A DNA stretch of 35,017 nucleotides from a virus. The stretch covers positions 1 to 35,017 of the IMG/VR virus record IMGVR_UViG_3300035034_003247, one strand, 5' to 3'. Shown piece after piece: positions 1 to 7,550 of the stretch. Every line of letters starts with the position of its first letter. Within the stretch, counting starts at the first letter, position 1. The notes below the pieces were generated by a model that was not told the DNA's origin, searched no databases, and saw only the letters and a program-made list of their open reading frames with translations. A program made the translations under genes and the position numbers.

Positions 1-1267
<1,267 letters not shown>

Positions 1268-1564
1268 TCAGTTCTCCTCCGCCCTCTCGGGCTCCTGGTC
1301 CATGATGCGGGCGGCGACGCGCGTTGCGCCGTTCTCGCCCTTCCACGCCACGGTCATTGCCGTGATCCTTCCGCCGCCGTGACCGGAGGCGTCCTCCGCC
1401 GCCGCGAGTGCGGCGCCGATGTTGGGTTCCTCCACGTCGAGCACGTCGCTCGCCGTGGCCTTCTCTCCGTACGAACTCGCGTTCACCGATCCGGCGAACG
1501 CGACGGTGGTGTGGATGTCGATGACACCCGAGACCACGCCGGCGAGCTCTCCGTAGTCGCTCAT
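1268..1564 (-). CDS. Hypothetical protein, 98 aa, between nuclease and ATPase
   Basis: Not recognised. The start is the ATG at 1564, which overlaps the stop of the Cas4-like nuclease gene by 4 bases (ATGA). Its own TGA is followed directly by the ATG of the RecA-like ATPase, so all three genes look translationally coupled. The protein (MSDYGELAGVVSGVIDIHT at the N-terminus) is small, alanine- and glycine-rich, has no cysteine or membrane segment, and ends in an acidic tail EPERAEEN. Position between two recombination proteins suggests an accessory role in the same process, for example an annealing or single-strand-binding partner, but no motif proves this. Confidence 0.75.
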   Translation of the reverse strand: MSDYGELAGVVSGVIDIHTTVAFAGSVNASSYGEKATASDVLDVEEPNIGAALAAAEDASGHGGGRITAMTVAWKGENGATRVAARIMDQEPERAEEN

Positions 1565-2472
1565 GCCCCCTCCTTGATCATGGGATCCCCGTGCTCCTCG
1601 TTGGGCACGGGCACGCCCCCGCATGGGATGCGGAAGTCGCAGTACTGGCAGGTCTCGCCATCAAGGCGGAACGGCCAGACGTCGTTGTCGTGCATCTTCT
1701 CGAGCTCCGCGGCGTGCCGACGGAGGCGCTCGAAGTCCTGCTCGGACCTGTAGCCGCCATCCTTCCAACGTCCGTTGGTGAGGTCGACCCACATGAACCG
1801 CCGCGGAGCCTCCTCGAGGCGCTGGTGCAGGGCCTCGGCCCGGTCACCGAACCCCTCGCTGGAGTAGCGCACGATCTCGTTGGAGCCCAGGCGCCGCAGG
1901 TCGATCTCGTGCGGCTTCCAGAACTCTGGTTGCAGGGAGGCGTAGGCGTAGATCGTCCCCTGGACGTTCCAGCGCAGGCCCCACTTCTGCTTGCCCGACT
2001 TGTAGTCGTCGATGTGCAGCTCGATCTGCGAGCGGCGCCGACGGATGACGAGCTTGTCGACCTCGCCGGCGAGCCAGTAGGGCGTGCCGAGCAGCGGCAC
2101 CGCGAAGGCGTACTCGATGGCGAGGACCTCGGCCTCCTCCACGGACATGATCTGCCACATGGAGCGCAGCGTCTTCTCGCCCTTCGCCAGCATCCCGCCG
2201 TACGAATCGGTGGCGAGCCATCCGTTGCTGGGGACCGGCTCGCAGATCGCCTCGATGTGCAGCGGGTGCCAGTAGTAACGGAAGGTGGCGAGCGACTTCT
2301 CCAGCGACTTCTCCATCACCATCACGGCCAGCGCGTGGTGCATCACGCTGCCGTAGGCGGTCCGCGAATTCGTGGACCCGCCAACGCCCGTCCGCTGGAG
2401 CTTGAACTCCTGGGCGCAGCGGTTGATGCTCTGGATGTCAGACTGATGGATCACCAGCGGGGGCTGCTTCAT
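1561..2472 (-). CDS. Cas4/RecB-like Fe-S exonuclease
   Basis: A 303-residue PD-(D/E)XK nuclease of the Cas4/AddB type, expected to resect DNA ends for recombination. Motifs in order: Cys19 (NRCAQEF); the GSVMHHA histidine motif at 41-47; Glu120; GEVDKLV with Asp139; IDDYKSGK with Asp155/156 and Lys158; QGTIYAYA (the QhxxY motif); and a C-terminal cysteine cluster Cys275, Cys278, Cys284 (CQYCDFRIPC). One N-terminal plus three C-terminal cysteines is the 4Fe-4S arrangement of Cas4 and AddB. The gene lies next to a RecA-like ATPase and no cas1/cas2 or CRISPR array is present, so this is a phage recombination nuclease rather than a CRISPR adaptation enzyme. It is the first gene after the lysis cassette and has a candidate promoter just upstream. 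Confidence 0.88.
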   Translation of the reverse strand: MKQPPLVIHQSDIQSINRCAQEFKLQRTGVGGSTNSRTAYGSVMHHALAVMVMEKSLEKSLATFRYYWHPLHIEAICEPVPSNGWLATDSYGGMLAKGEKTLRSMWQIMSVEEAEVLAIEYAFAVPLLGTPYWLAGEVDKLVIRRRRSQIELHIDDYKSGKQKWGLRWNVQGTIYAYASLQPEFWKPHEIDLRRLGSNEIVRYSSEGFGDRAEALHQRLEEAPRRFMWVDLTNGRWKDGGYRSEQDFERLRRHAAELEKMHDNDVWPFRLDGETCQYCDFRIPCGGVPVPNEEHGDPMIKEGA

Positions 2473-2495
2473 CTCGGCTCCGGGTCGGGCGAGAG

Positions 2496-2525
2496 ACCCT
2501 ACGACCGGGTGTGACAGCCGTCCAA
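2496..2525 (-). promoter_or_regulatory. Candidate sigma70-type promoter for the recombination genes
   Basis: On the minus strand TTGGAC (2525-2520) and TAGGGT (2501-2496) are separated by 18 bases and lie about 25 bases upstream of the Cas4-like start at 2472. This fits the loose actinobacterial pattern TTGNNN-N18-TANNNT. It is in one of the longer intergenic gaps of the window, between the lysis cassette and the recombination genes, where a new transcription unit would be expected. Inference from sequence only. Confidence 0.4.
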
Positions 2526-2551
2526 CGGATCAGACGTGGTCGTCGATCAGG

Positions 2552-2567
2552 CGCAGGACAACCTGCG
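2552..2567 (-). terminator. Short hairpin after the lysis cassette
   Basis: CGCAGG and CCTGCG form a perfect 6-bp stem around a 4-base loop, 40 bases past the stop of the last lysis gene. There is no T-tract. It overlaps an AACCTGCGTT site of the dispersed motif, so part of the symmetry may belong to that motif. It may be a weak terminator or simply a binding site. Confidence 0.3.
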
Positions 2568-2569
2568 TT
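2560..2569. promoter_or_regulatory. Dispersed-motif site AACCTGCGTT before the recombination genes
   Basis: In the 134-base gap between lysis and recombination genes, 35 bases upstream of the candidate -35 element. It overlaps the short hairpin at 2552-2567. Confidence 0.6.
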
Positions 2570-2606
2570 AGGCCCGGATGTCGTGCGCATGTCGGAGAAA
2601 GCAGTC

Positions 2607-2939
2607 TCACGAAGAGCGCCTGCCGCCCTCAGTGTGCTCGTCGTCCGAGTCCCTCCGGTCGTACTCCGGGAACAGCCCGTACAGCTCCTCGGCAAGCCGC
2701 AGCTCGACTGCGATCTGCTCCTCGGGCATCGAGAGCCCGGCGCGGTTGAACGCCCTGACGATCAACTCGGCGCGCAGGGCACGACGACGGAGCTCACGCA
2801 TCTGGAGGCGCAGCTCTGCAAGGTTCGCCTCCGCCATCTTGTCGTGACGAGTGAGCAGGAAGCGGAACAGGACGAGGAACCCCCCCACGAACAACCCGGG
2901 CTGGCCCAGGTCGAGCGCCTGAACGAAGAAGCTCTCCAC
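2607..2939 (-). CDS. Lysis-cassette membrane protein with one TM and a coiled coil
   Basis: A 110-residue protein with one membrane segment near residues 13-29 (QPGLFVGGFLVLFRFLL) followed by a charged helical region rich in Glu, Arg and Leu (about residues 34-95) and a polar acidic-basic tail. The GTG start directly follows the TAG stop of the previous gene, and GGAGG lies 5 bases upstream. It is the last gene of the endolysin-holin group. One-TM proteins with a coiled coil occur in lysis cassettes of actinobacterial phages, where they are thought to help holin or spanin-like steps. That role is inferred from topology and position; no family match can be claimed. Confidence 0.75.
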   Translation of the reverse strand: MESFFVQALDLGQPGLFVGGFLVLFRFLLTRHDKMAEANLAELRLQMRELRRRALRAELIVRAFNRAGLSMPEEQIAVELRLAEELYGLFPEYDRRDSDDEHTEGGRRSS

Positions 2940-3404
2940 CTACGCCTCCGGCCCCGGAATGGGTCCGGGGTCCGAAGGACGGTCGTTCGCCACGTCAAGC
3001 AGGTGGCGCAGGCCGCTCTGGTAACAGACCGAGGGCCAACGCAGGCCCACGACGAGCGGGAAGCCCCAGAGCAAGCTCATGGTCAGGACGTTGGGGAACT
3101 CCAGGAAGGCCGGGTAGGCGTCCAGGACGGCCGTCGCTCGAGCGATCGACACCATCGCCAGGACAGCGCCCGTTGCGGCTGCCGTCCTCGTGGAGTAGGG
3201 CATGACCATCGAGGCCACAGCCATCGCCGCCGTCAACGCGAAGAGGTAGGGCCAGACGCCCGGGTAGGTCGGCGTCGAGGCTGCTGCCGCAGCGAAGGCC
3301 ATCACGAAGAACGCGACCGCGACCCACAACTGAAGGGCGAACGCGCCCACCCACTTGCGGGCCCTCTTGCCTCGACGGAGGTCGTAGGGCGTCAGGGGAG
3401 TCAT
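2940..3404 (-). CDS. Four-TM membrane protein of the lysis cassette
   Basis: A 154-residue hydrophobic protein with a basic N-terminus (RRGKRARKW) and about four membrane segments: near residues 19-42, 51-70, 74-92 and 103-122. It ends in a Pro-rich soluble tail. ATG start at 3404, 4 bases after the stop of the small holin gene, with GGGAG about 9 bases upstream. It lies between a two-TM holin candidate and a one-TM protein, so it is probably a second holin-like or holin-modulating protein. Several actinobacteriophage cassettes carry such extra multi-TM proteins. Function is inferred from topology and context. Confidence 0.75.
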   Translation of the reverse strand: MTPLTPYDLRRGKRARKWVGAFALQLWVAVAFFVMAFAAAAASTPTYPGVWPYLFALTAAMAVASMVMPYSTRTAAATGAVLAMVSIARATAVLDAYPAFLEFPNVLTMSLLWGFPLVVGLRWPSVCYQSGLRHLLDVANDRPSDPGPIPGPEA

Positions 3405-3408
3405 GGAG

Positions 3409-3669
3409 TCATGCTCCCGACGTGAACGTCGTGGTGCTACGACGGTCGGAGATGGCGCCGCGCTCCTCGAGCGCGTTCTGGATGTACGTCACCAAGGCGA
3501 TGACGCCGGCGGTGCCAGCGGTGGCGAGCACCTCCTGGACCTGCGAGAGCGACGGGACAACGTCGGTTGGCAGGACGACGACCAGCGTGCCGAGGAACGC
3601 CTGCAAGAACGTCCGTGCGGCGCGGCGCACCGGATCGCTCTCGAGGATCGAGGTGATGAAGTCAGGCAT
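3409..3669 (-). CDS. Holin, two TM segments
   Basis: An 86-residue protein with membrane segments near residues 17-38 (containing FLQAFLGTLVVVLP) and 48-66 (containing AGTAGVIALVTYI), joined by a short turn, and a charged C-terminal tail (NALEERGAISDRRS). Size, two-helix topology and position immediately after the endolysin fit a small class II type holin that forms lesions in the cell membrane to release the endolysin. The ATG at 3669 was chosen because GAGAGG lies 7 bases upstream; the longer open frame upstream only overlaps the endolysin gene in another frame. Confidence 0.8.
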   Translation of the reverse strand: MPDFITSILESDPVRRAARTFLQAFLGTLVVVLPTDVVPSLSQVQEVLATAGTAGVIALVTYIQNALEERGAISDRRSTTTFTSGA

Positions 3670-3682
3670 GGCAGTTCCTCTC

Positions 3683-4537
3683 TCAAGCGCCCAGAAGGGC
3701 GGCCCACGTGTTCTTGCCGGCGATGGCGTCGATGCCCAGCCCGTTCTTGCGCTGGAAGTTCTCCAAGGCGGCCCGGGTGCCCGGACCACCGATCCCATCG
3801 AGCTGACCGTTCGAGTCGATGGTGTTCTTCGGCGCGTAGCCGGCGGCAACCAGGAGGCCCTGGAGGCGCTTGACGTCCTGGCCGCGAACCCACGTTGAGC
3901 TGTAGCTCGTGACCTCTCGGAGGCTGACCGTGTCCATGATGCTGATCACTTCCTCCCGCCAGTCCTTGGCGGGGGTCTTGGTGGGAGCGGGCTTGGAGAC
4001 CGTCTTCTTGAGGGCGGGAGTCCAGATGCGCTTGCCGGCCGAGAGCGGAACGACGACGTCGTGCATGGCCGGGTCGCCGGGGCACTGCGTCGGGGTCCCC
4101 TTGGCCTGGCGGTGGCCGATCACGTAGTCGCGGTCTGCGAACAGGAAGTCGTGGAGCTCCTGCACCGAGCGCAACATCGGCTCGCTGATCTCCTGCCCGA
4201 TGCCGTAGAGCAACAGGACGGCGTCGGTGTCGGTGTTGTTCGGGATCCCGTCCTCGTCGTAGTCCCCCGAGGTGGCCCCGGAACGCCCAGTGCCCCGCAG
4301 GACGCCAGCGTTGCCGCCGAGGTCGACCCAGTAGTCGTAGGCCACGCCCCACCAACCACGCTTCTGCTGGCTGGCCTCAATGAGGCCGAGGGACTTCATC
4401 GAGTCCTTGAGCGTGCCGGTGTGCTTGTGGCCCCAGCCGGGCCAGTGGTAGACCGAGCCGTCAACCTGCGTCGAGGACTCCTTCTTGCCGGCGTAGTCGG
4501 CCTTGAGGCCGATCTCTCCCGGGAGGATCAAGTTCAT
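3683..4537 (-). CDS. Endolysin: amidase with C-terminal peptidoglycan-binding domain
   Basis: A 284-residue lysin cutting the N-acetylmuramoyl-L-alanine bond of the host wall. The N-terminal PGRP/Amidase_2 domain (about 20-170) shows the three zinc ligands seen in T7 lysozyme-type amidases: His31 in VYHWPGW, His142 in VIGHRQAKG, and Cys152 in TQCPGD. A Lys/Pro/Thr-rich linker (about 178-198) leads to a PG_binding_1 domain at 215-284 (GQDVKRLQGLLVAAGY; GPGTRAALENFQRKNGL). There is no signal peptide, so release depends on the holins downstream. Start: ATG at 4537; the ribosome site is weak (AGGG), and the frame upstream runs into a 22-bp tandem duplication with a period not divisible by three, so longer starts are unlikely. 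Confidence 0.92.
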   Translation of the reverse strand: MNLILPGEIGLKADYAGKKESSTQVDGSVYHWPGWGHKHTGTLKDSMKSLGLIEASQQKRGWWGVAYDYWVDLGGNAGVLRGTGRSGATSGDYDEDGIPNNTDTDAVLLLYGIGQEISEPMLRSVQELHDFLFADRDYVIGHRQAKGTPTQCPGDPAMHDVVVPLSAGKRIWTPALKKTVSKPAPTKTPAKDWREEVISIMDTVSLREVTSYSSTWVRGQDVKRLQGLLVAAGYAPKNTIDSNGQLDGIGGPGTRAALENFQRKNGLGIDAIAGKNTWAALLGA

Positions 4538-4550
4538 GCCGCGCCCTGTC

Positions 4551-4594
4551 GTCTCGATGCACAGTGAAGCACGTCTCGATGCACAGTGAAGCAG
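4551..4594. repeat. 22-bp tandem duplication upstream of the endolysin
   Basis: Two head-to-tail copies of GTCTCGATGCACAGTGAAGC plus two bases (4551-4572 and 4573-4594) differ only in the last base. They fill most of the gap between the 64-residue gene and the endolysin start and lie beside an AACGCCCGTT site at 4599. They may be part of the endolysin leader or a binding-site pair; alternatively they are a recent slippage event. Confidence 0.9.
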
Positions 4595-4598
4595 ACTC

Positions 4599-4608
4599 AA
4601 CGCCCGTT
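4599..4608. promoter_or_regulatory. Dispersed-motif site AACGCCCGTT before the endolysin
   Basis: In the 94-base gap before the endolysin, 5 bases from a 22-bp tandem duplication. It is a fully symmetric AACGNNCGTT form. Confidence 0.6.
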
Positions 4609-4631
4609 GGGCAATCGCCTGAACCGTCTCG

Positions 4632-4826
4632 TCAGCCCCTCGAGGGGCTCTCGCGGCGCTCCGACCGACCAGGTCGATCAGCGGCGAGACGCGACCTCGA
4701 CTCCGCCACGTCGCTCTCCATCTGGGAGGTGTCGTCCTCCGAGCGTTCCATGAGCTGCTGGGAGCGCTCGAGCATCCGGTCGGCCATGAGGATCATGCGT
4801 TCAGCGGCGCGGGTCCTGGGGTCCAT
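4632..4826 (-). CDS. Small charged helical protein, 64 aa
   Basis: Not recognised. It begins at the ATG at 4826, preceded by AGGAG with 7-bp spacing, one of the better ribosome sites in the window, and 10 bases after the stop of the long fibre gene. The protein is highly charged and Met/Glu/Arg-rich (ERMILMADRMLERSQQLMER), likely one amphipathic helix or coiled coil with an Arg/Ser tail. It lies between the tail-fibre genes and the lysis cassette. It could be a fibre-associated or regulatory protein; nothing decides this. Confidence 0.65.
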   Translation of the reverse strand: MDPRTRAAERMILMADRMLERSQQLMERSEDDTSQMESDVAESRSRLAADRPGRSERRESPSRG

Positions 4827-4836
4827 CGTCTCTCTC

Positions 4837-7512
4837 CTAGATCACGAACCAGTTGGTGCCGTCCGAGATGAGCCGGACGGTGTCGTACTGAGCAGCGAGA
4901 ACGTAGGTTGCCGCGCCGTCGATCGTGCCCGAAGGCGGCGTGATGGTGGCCGCGTTCGCAGACACGTCCGTCTTCTTCAGCGTCAGGACCCGGCCTGCGA
5001 TGTGAGCTGGGAGCGTGATCGCCTGCGCGGCCGCCGTGGCGTCACACAACACCGTGCTGTCGCGCTGGGACTCATCGAGCGTGTAGGCTGCAACAGTCAC
5101 CGTGGTCACCCCGAGAGCGAACCCCCCGGGGAGGTGTGCGACGTTGGAGGGGCCGCCGAGCAGGGCCTCATCGTCGAACGCAGTGGTCTCCTCCTGGGTG
5201 GAGACGATGATGCTGTTCCTGTGCTGGGCACTGGCCCCGTAGCCGATGGCAATGGCGCGAGTCGTGGTCCCGTAGGTGTCGGCGACCCCGGCGCTGCCGA
5301 AGCGGAGCTCCCGAAGGAACTCGGTCATCGGGTCGGTCAGCAGCTCCAAGCCCACGGCCGCGTAGGTGTACGTCCCCTCCGGGTTGTTCCCACTCGAACG
5401 AAACACCTCGACCTCAACGGTGTCGGCGGGCAGATCGGCGACAAGCCAAGTGACGGTGATGGTGTCGCCGAGGGTCAGGTCTATGAAGCTGCCGGCGACC
5501 CGGGTGGTCCCGTAGCCGTTGGCGTCGATCCCTCGGTACTGCACATAGTGCCGACCGGCCGCGAGCCCGCCGGACGCAGCCACCGTGGCAACCACGACGA
5601 CGGGCAAAGGGAAGTTCGCCGTCGGGTTGGCCGAGGCGAACCCCCCGATTGCGACGCACTCGTCCAGCGAGTAGGCGTACGCGCCGAGCGCAGAGCCGAG
5701 GGTGGCCGCGTAGGTGTAGCCGCCGACGGCAGTTCCCACGGGTAACGAGGCCGCCCCCGGACCGACGGCCACCGAGTCGTAGCTGTACCCGAACTTGGGC
5801 ACCGGGTAGCTGTAGAGCACCGCCCCGGTGCCAAGGGCGAGAGTCTCGGTCATGCCGCCATTGGCCACGTAGGCGTTGGCTCCGCCGAAAAGGACAACGG
5901 AATCGGCCTCGGCGGTGGGCTGCATGGCGATCATGCGGGACCCGTGCAGGGTCAGGACGTTGTTGGTCAGGTCGAACTGCGAAGGGTCCACGCCGATGGA
6001 GGCATAGTCGGTCCCGTCGTAACGGACGTACTGCTGCATCCAGTCGTCGAAGAACAGGCTTCCCGCCTCGGGCGCCACGTTGGGGGCGGCCAGCAAGGTG
6101 AAGGAGATTTCGCTCGTGGTGTAGCTGGCAGACAGGTTCTCGAACTCGATCTCGACCTGGTGAGATCCAGCGGCGTACGGAACCGTCTGGTCGCTCAGGT
6201 CGGTGGCCGTGAGGTCCTCGTTGGAGATCTCCACGCCGTCGAACCGCACGATCCGACGCAGGTTCATCGAAGCCTGGGAGAGCACGGACCAGTCGATCGT
6301 CAACGTGCCATCGTCCGGCGCCTGCCAACTCCATGCGCCGATGGTGCGACGTGGAAGCGGCTGGACCGCCGGGTCCACGCTGCCCCCCGACAAGGCGGGG
6401 CAGTGCCAGTCGCCCCCCGAAGCCCCGCGCCACTTGCGACCTGCGGGGTTGGACCTGCCGCCGAAGGTCGCAAGTGGCGCGAGGTCATCGCGCGTCGGAT
6501 GGAAGCTGGTCTCGTCGAACCGGCCGGGGATGTCCTGCGAGGTGGCGAGCCTCAGATGCGTGAACTTCTGGGCCGGATGCCCGTAGGTGGCCCCCGTGTC
6601 GATCTCAGCCGACGGGATGAGCGTCTGGCTGCTCAGCGGAGGGCTGCCAGAGGTCAGCGGCACAGAGCCGTCGTCGATGTACTCCTCGACCAGCTGCGTG
6701 CCCGGGTCCGTCGTGGTCCCCGAGACGTCGGCGAGAAGCGACTGCCCGCCGTACACCCCGGCCTGGGTGCTGCGGTAGATGCGCCAGCGAACCGCCAACG
6801 TGGGTTCGACGAGGTCACCAGTCGGGGCCGTGATCGTGACCTGACCAGCGGCACCGGTGGAGTTCTCGTTCGGCGGCAGGTTGCCGGGCTCGCACGCGCA
6901 GGGGTCAGCGGCCACCGAACCGTCGTCGACGAACGGACTCGCCGGCGCCACGTTGTCGGAGATCCGGGTGAAGTAGCTCTCCGCCGGGCCCTGACGCCAG
7001 ACCGAAACGCCCGTTGCGCCGGCGGGCGCGACATAGGAGAGCTCCACCGTGTTGAAGTCGGTGATGTTGACCGACGCCACGCCGCTCAGCAGCGTCTCCC
7101 CCGAGGCATCGTGCGCCGACACCGCGTAGTAGTGCAGCCCCGTTGAGAGCGTGCCGCCAGCGATCGCATTGGTCCCGGGAGTGGCCGGGGTGGCGAGCTG
7201 CGGGTCCGTGACCACGCTGACCTCGTCGGACGGAGCCGTCTCGAGGCCGTCAGCGTCCACGTACGTGACTAGGTAGTAGAGGGTGGACCCAGCCGGCAGG
7301 TTGCCGCCCGCAGAGCTGTAGGCGGCCGTGGGAGTCGCAGACGGGTCCCCGAGGCGCTCCCCACCCGTGTGGTCGTGCACCTCGAGCTTCGAGATCAGCC
7401 GATCGATCAGCAGGCGGTCCGAGCCGGTGAACTTGTTGCGGTCGTCGCCAAGGGTCCCCGGGACGCTGCCGCCGAAGAAGTTGAACCCGAACCTGGGGGT
7501 CTTGCTAGCCAT
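4837..7512 (-). CDS. Large tail fibre or minor tail protein
   Basis: An 891-residue modular surface protein. N-terminal part: a short anchoring region ending in VHDHTGG, then repeated immunoglobulin or fibronectin-like beta modules (residues about 75-290), each with a LYYLVTYVDADG, LHYYAVSAHDASG or WRIYRSTQAG pattern. Middle: a beta-sandwich-like section. Near 570-620 Gly/Ala repeats (SVAVGPGAASLPVGTAVGG) resemble YadA/trimeric-adhesin head repeats. The C-terminus (AITLPAHIAGRVLTLKKTD and SDGTNWFVI) is a common end of trimeric phage fibres. ATG at 7512 follows AGGAGG with 4-bp spacing. Expected to reach out from the tail tip and bind the host surface. Architecture is clear; receptor is unknown. 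Confidence 0.85.
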   Translation of the reverse strand: MASKTPRFGFNFFGGSVPGTLGDDRNKFTGSDRLLIDRLISKLEVHDHTGGERLGDPSATPTAAYSSAGGNLPAGSTLYYLVTYVDADGLETAPSDEVSVVTDPQLATPATPGTNAIAGGTLSTGLHYYAVSAHDASGETLLSGVASVNITDFNTVELSYVAPAGATGVSVWRQGPAESYFTRISDNVAPASPFVDDGSVAADPCACEPGNLPPNENSTGAAGQVTITAPTGDLVEPTLAVRWRIYRSTQAGVYGGQSLLADVSGTTTDPGTQLVEEYIDDGSVPLTSGSPPLSSQTLIPSAEIDTGATYGHPAQKFTHLRLATSQDIPGRFDETSFHPTRDDLAPLATFGGRSNPAGRKWRGASGGDWHCPALSGGSVDPAVQPLPRRTIGAWSWQAPDDGTLTIDWSVLSQASMNLRRIVRFDGVEISNEDLTATDLSDQTVPYAAGSHQVEIEFENLSASYTTSEISFTLLAAPNVAPEAGSLFFDDWMQQYVRYDGTDYASIGVDPSQFDLTNNVLTLHGSRMIAMQPTAEADSVVLFGGANAYVANGGMTETLALGTGAVLYSYPVPKFGYSYDSVAVGPGAASLPVGTAVGGYTYAATLGSALGAYAYSLDECVAIGGFASANPTANFPLPVVVVATVAASGGLAAGRHYVQYRGIDANGYGTTRVAGSFIDLTLGDTITVTWLVADLPADTVEVEVFRSSGNNPEGTYTYAAVGLELLTDPMTEFLRELRFGSAGVADTYGTTTRAIAIGYGASAQHRNSIIVSTQEETTAFDDEALLGGPSNVAHLPGGFALGVTTVTVAAYTLDESQRDSTVLCDATAAAQAITLPAHIAGRVLTLKKTDVSANAATITPPSGTIDGAATYVLAAQYDTVRLISDGTNWFVI

Positions 7513-7539
7513 GTCGCCTCCTGGCGTGACGGTACATCG

Positions 7540-7549
7540 AACGCACGTT
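7540..7549. promoter_or_regulatory. Dispersed-motif site AACGCACGTT in the gap before the fibre gene
   Basis: A copy of the dispersed palindrome lies alone in the 38-base gap between the 750-residue tail gene and the 891-residue fibre gene, 18 bases upstream of the AGGAGG ribosome site. Position is suited to controlling read-through or translation. Confidence 0.6.
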
Positions 7550-7550
7550 G

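Noticed and set aside
1561-2472. Cas4-like protein as part of a phage CRISPR system
   Set aside because: No cas1, cas2, effector or array is visible; RecA-like neighbours point to recombination.
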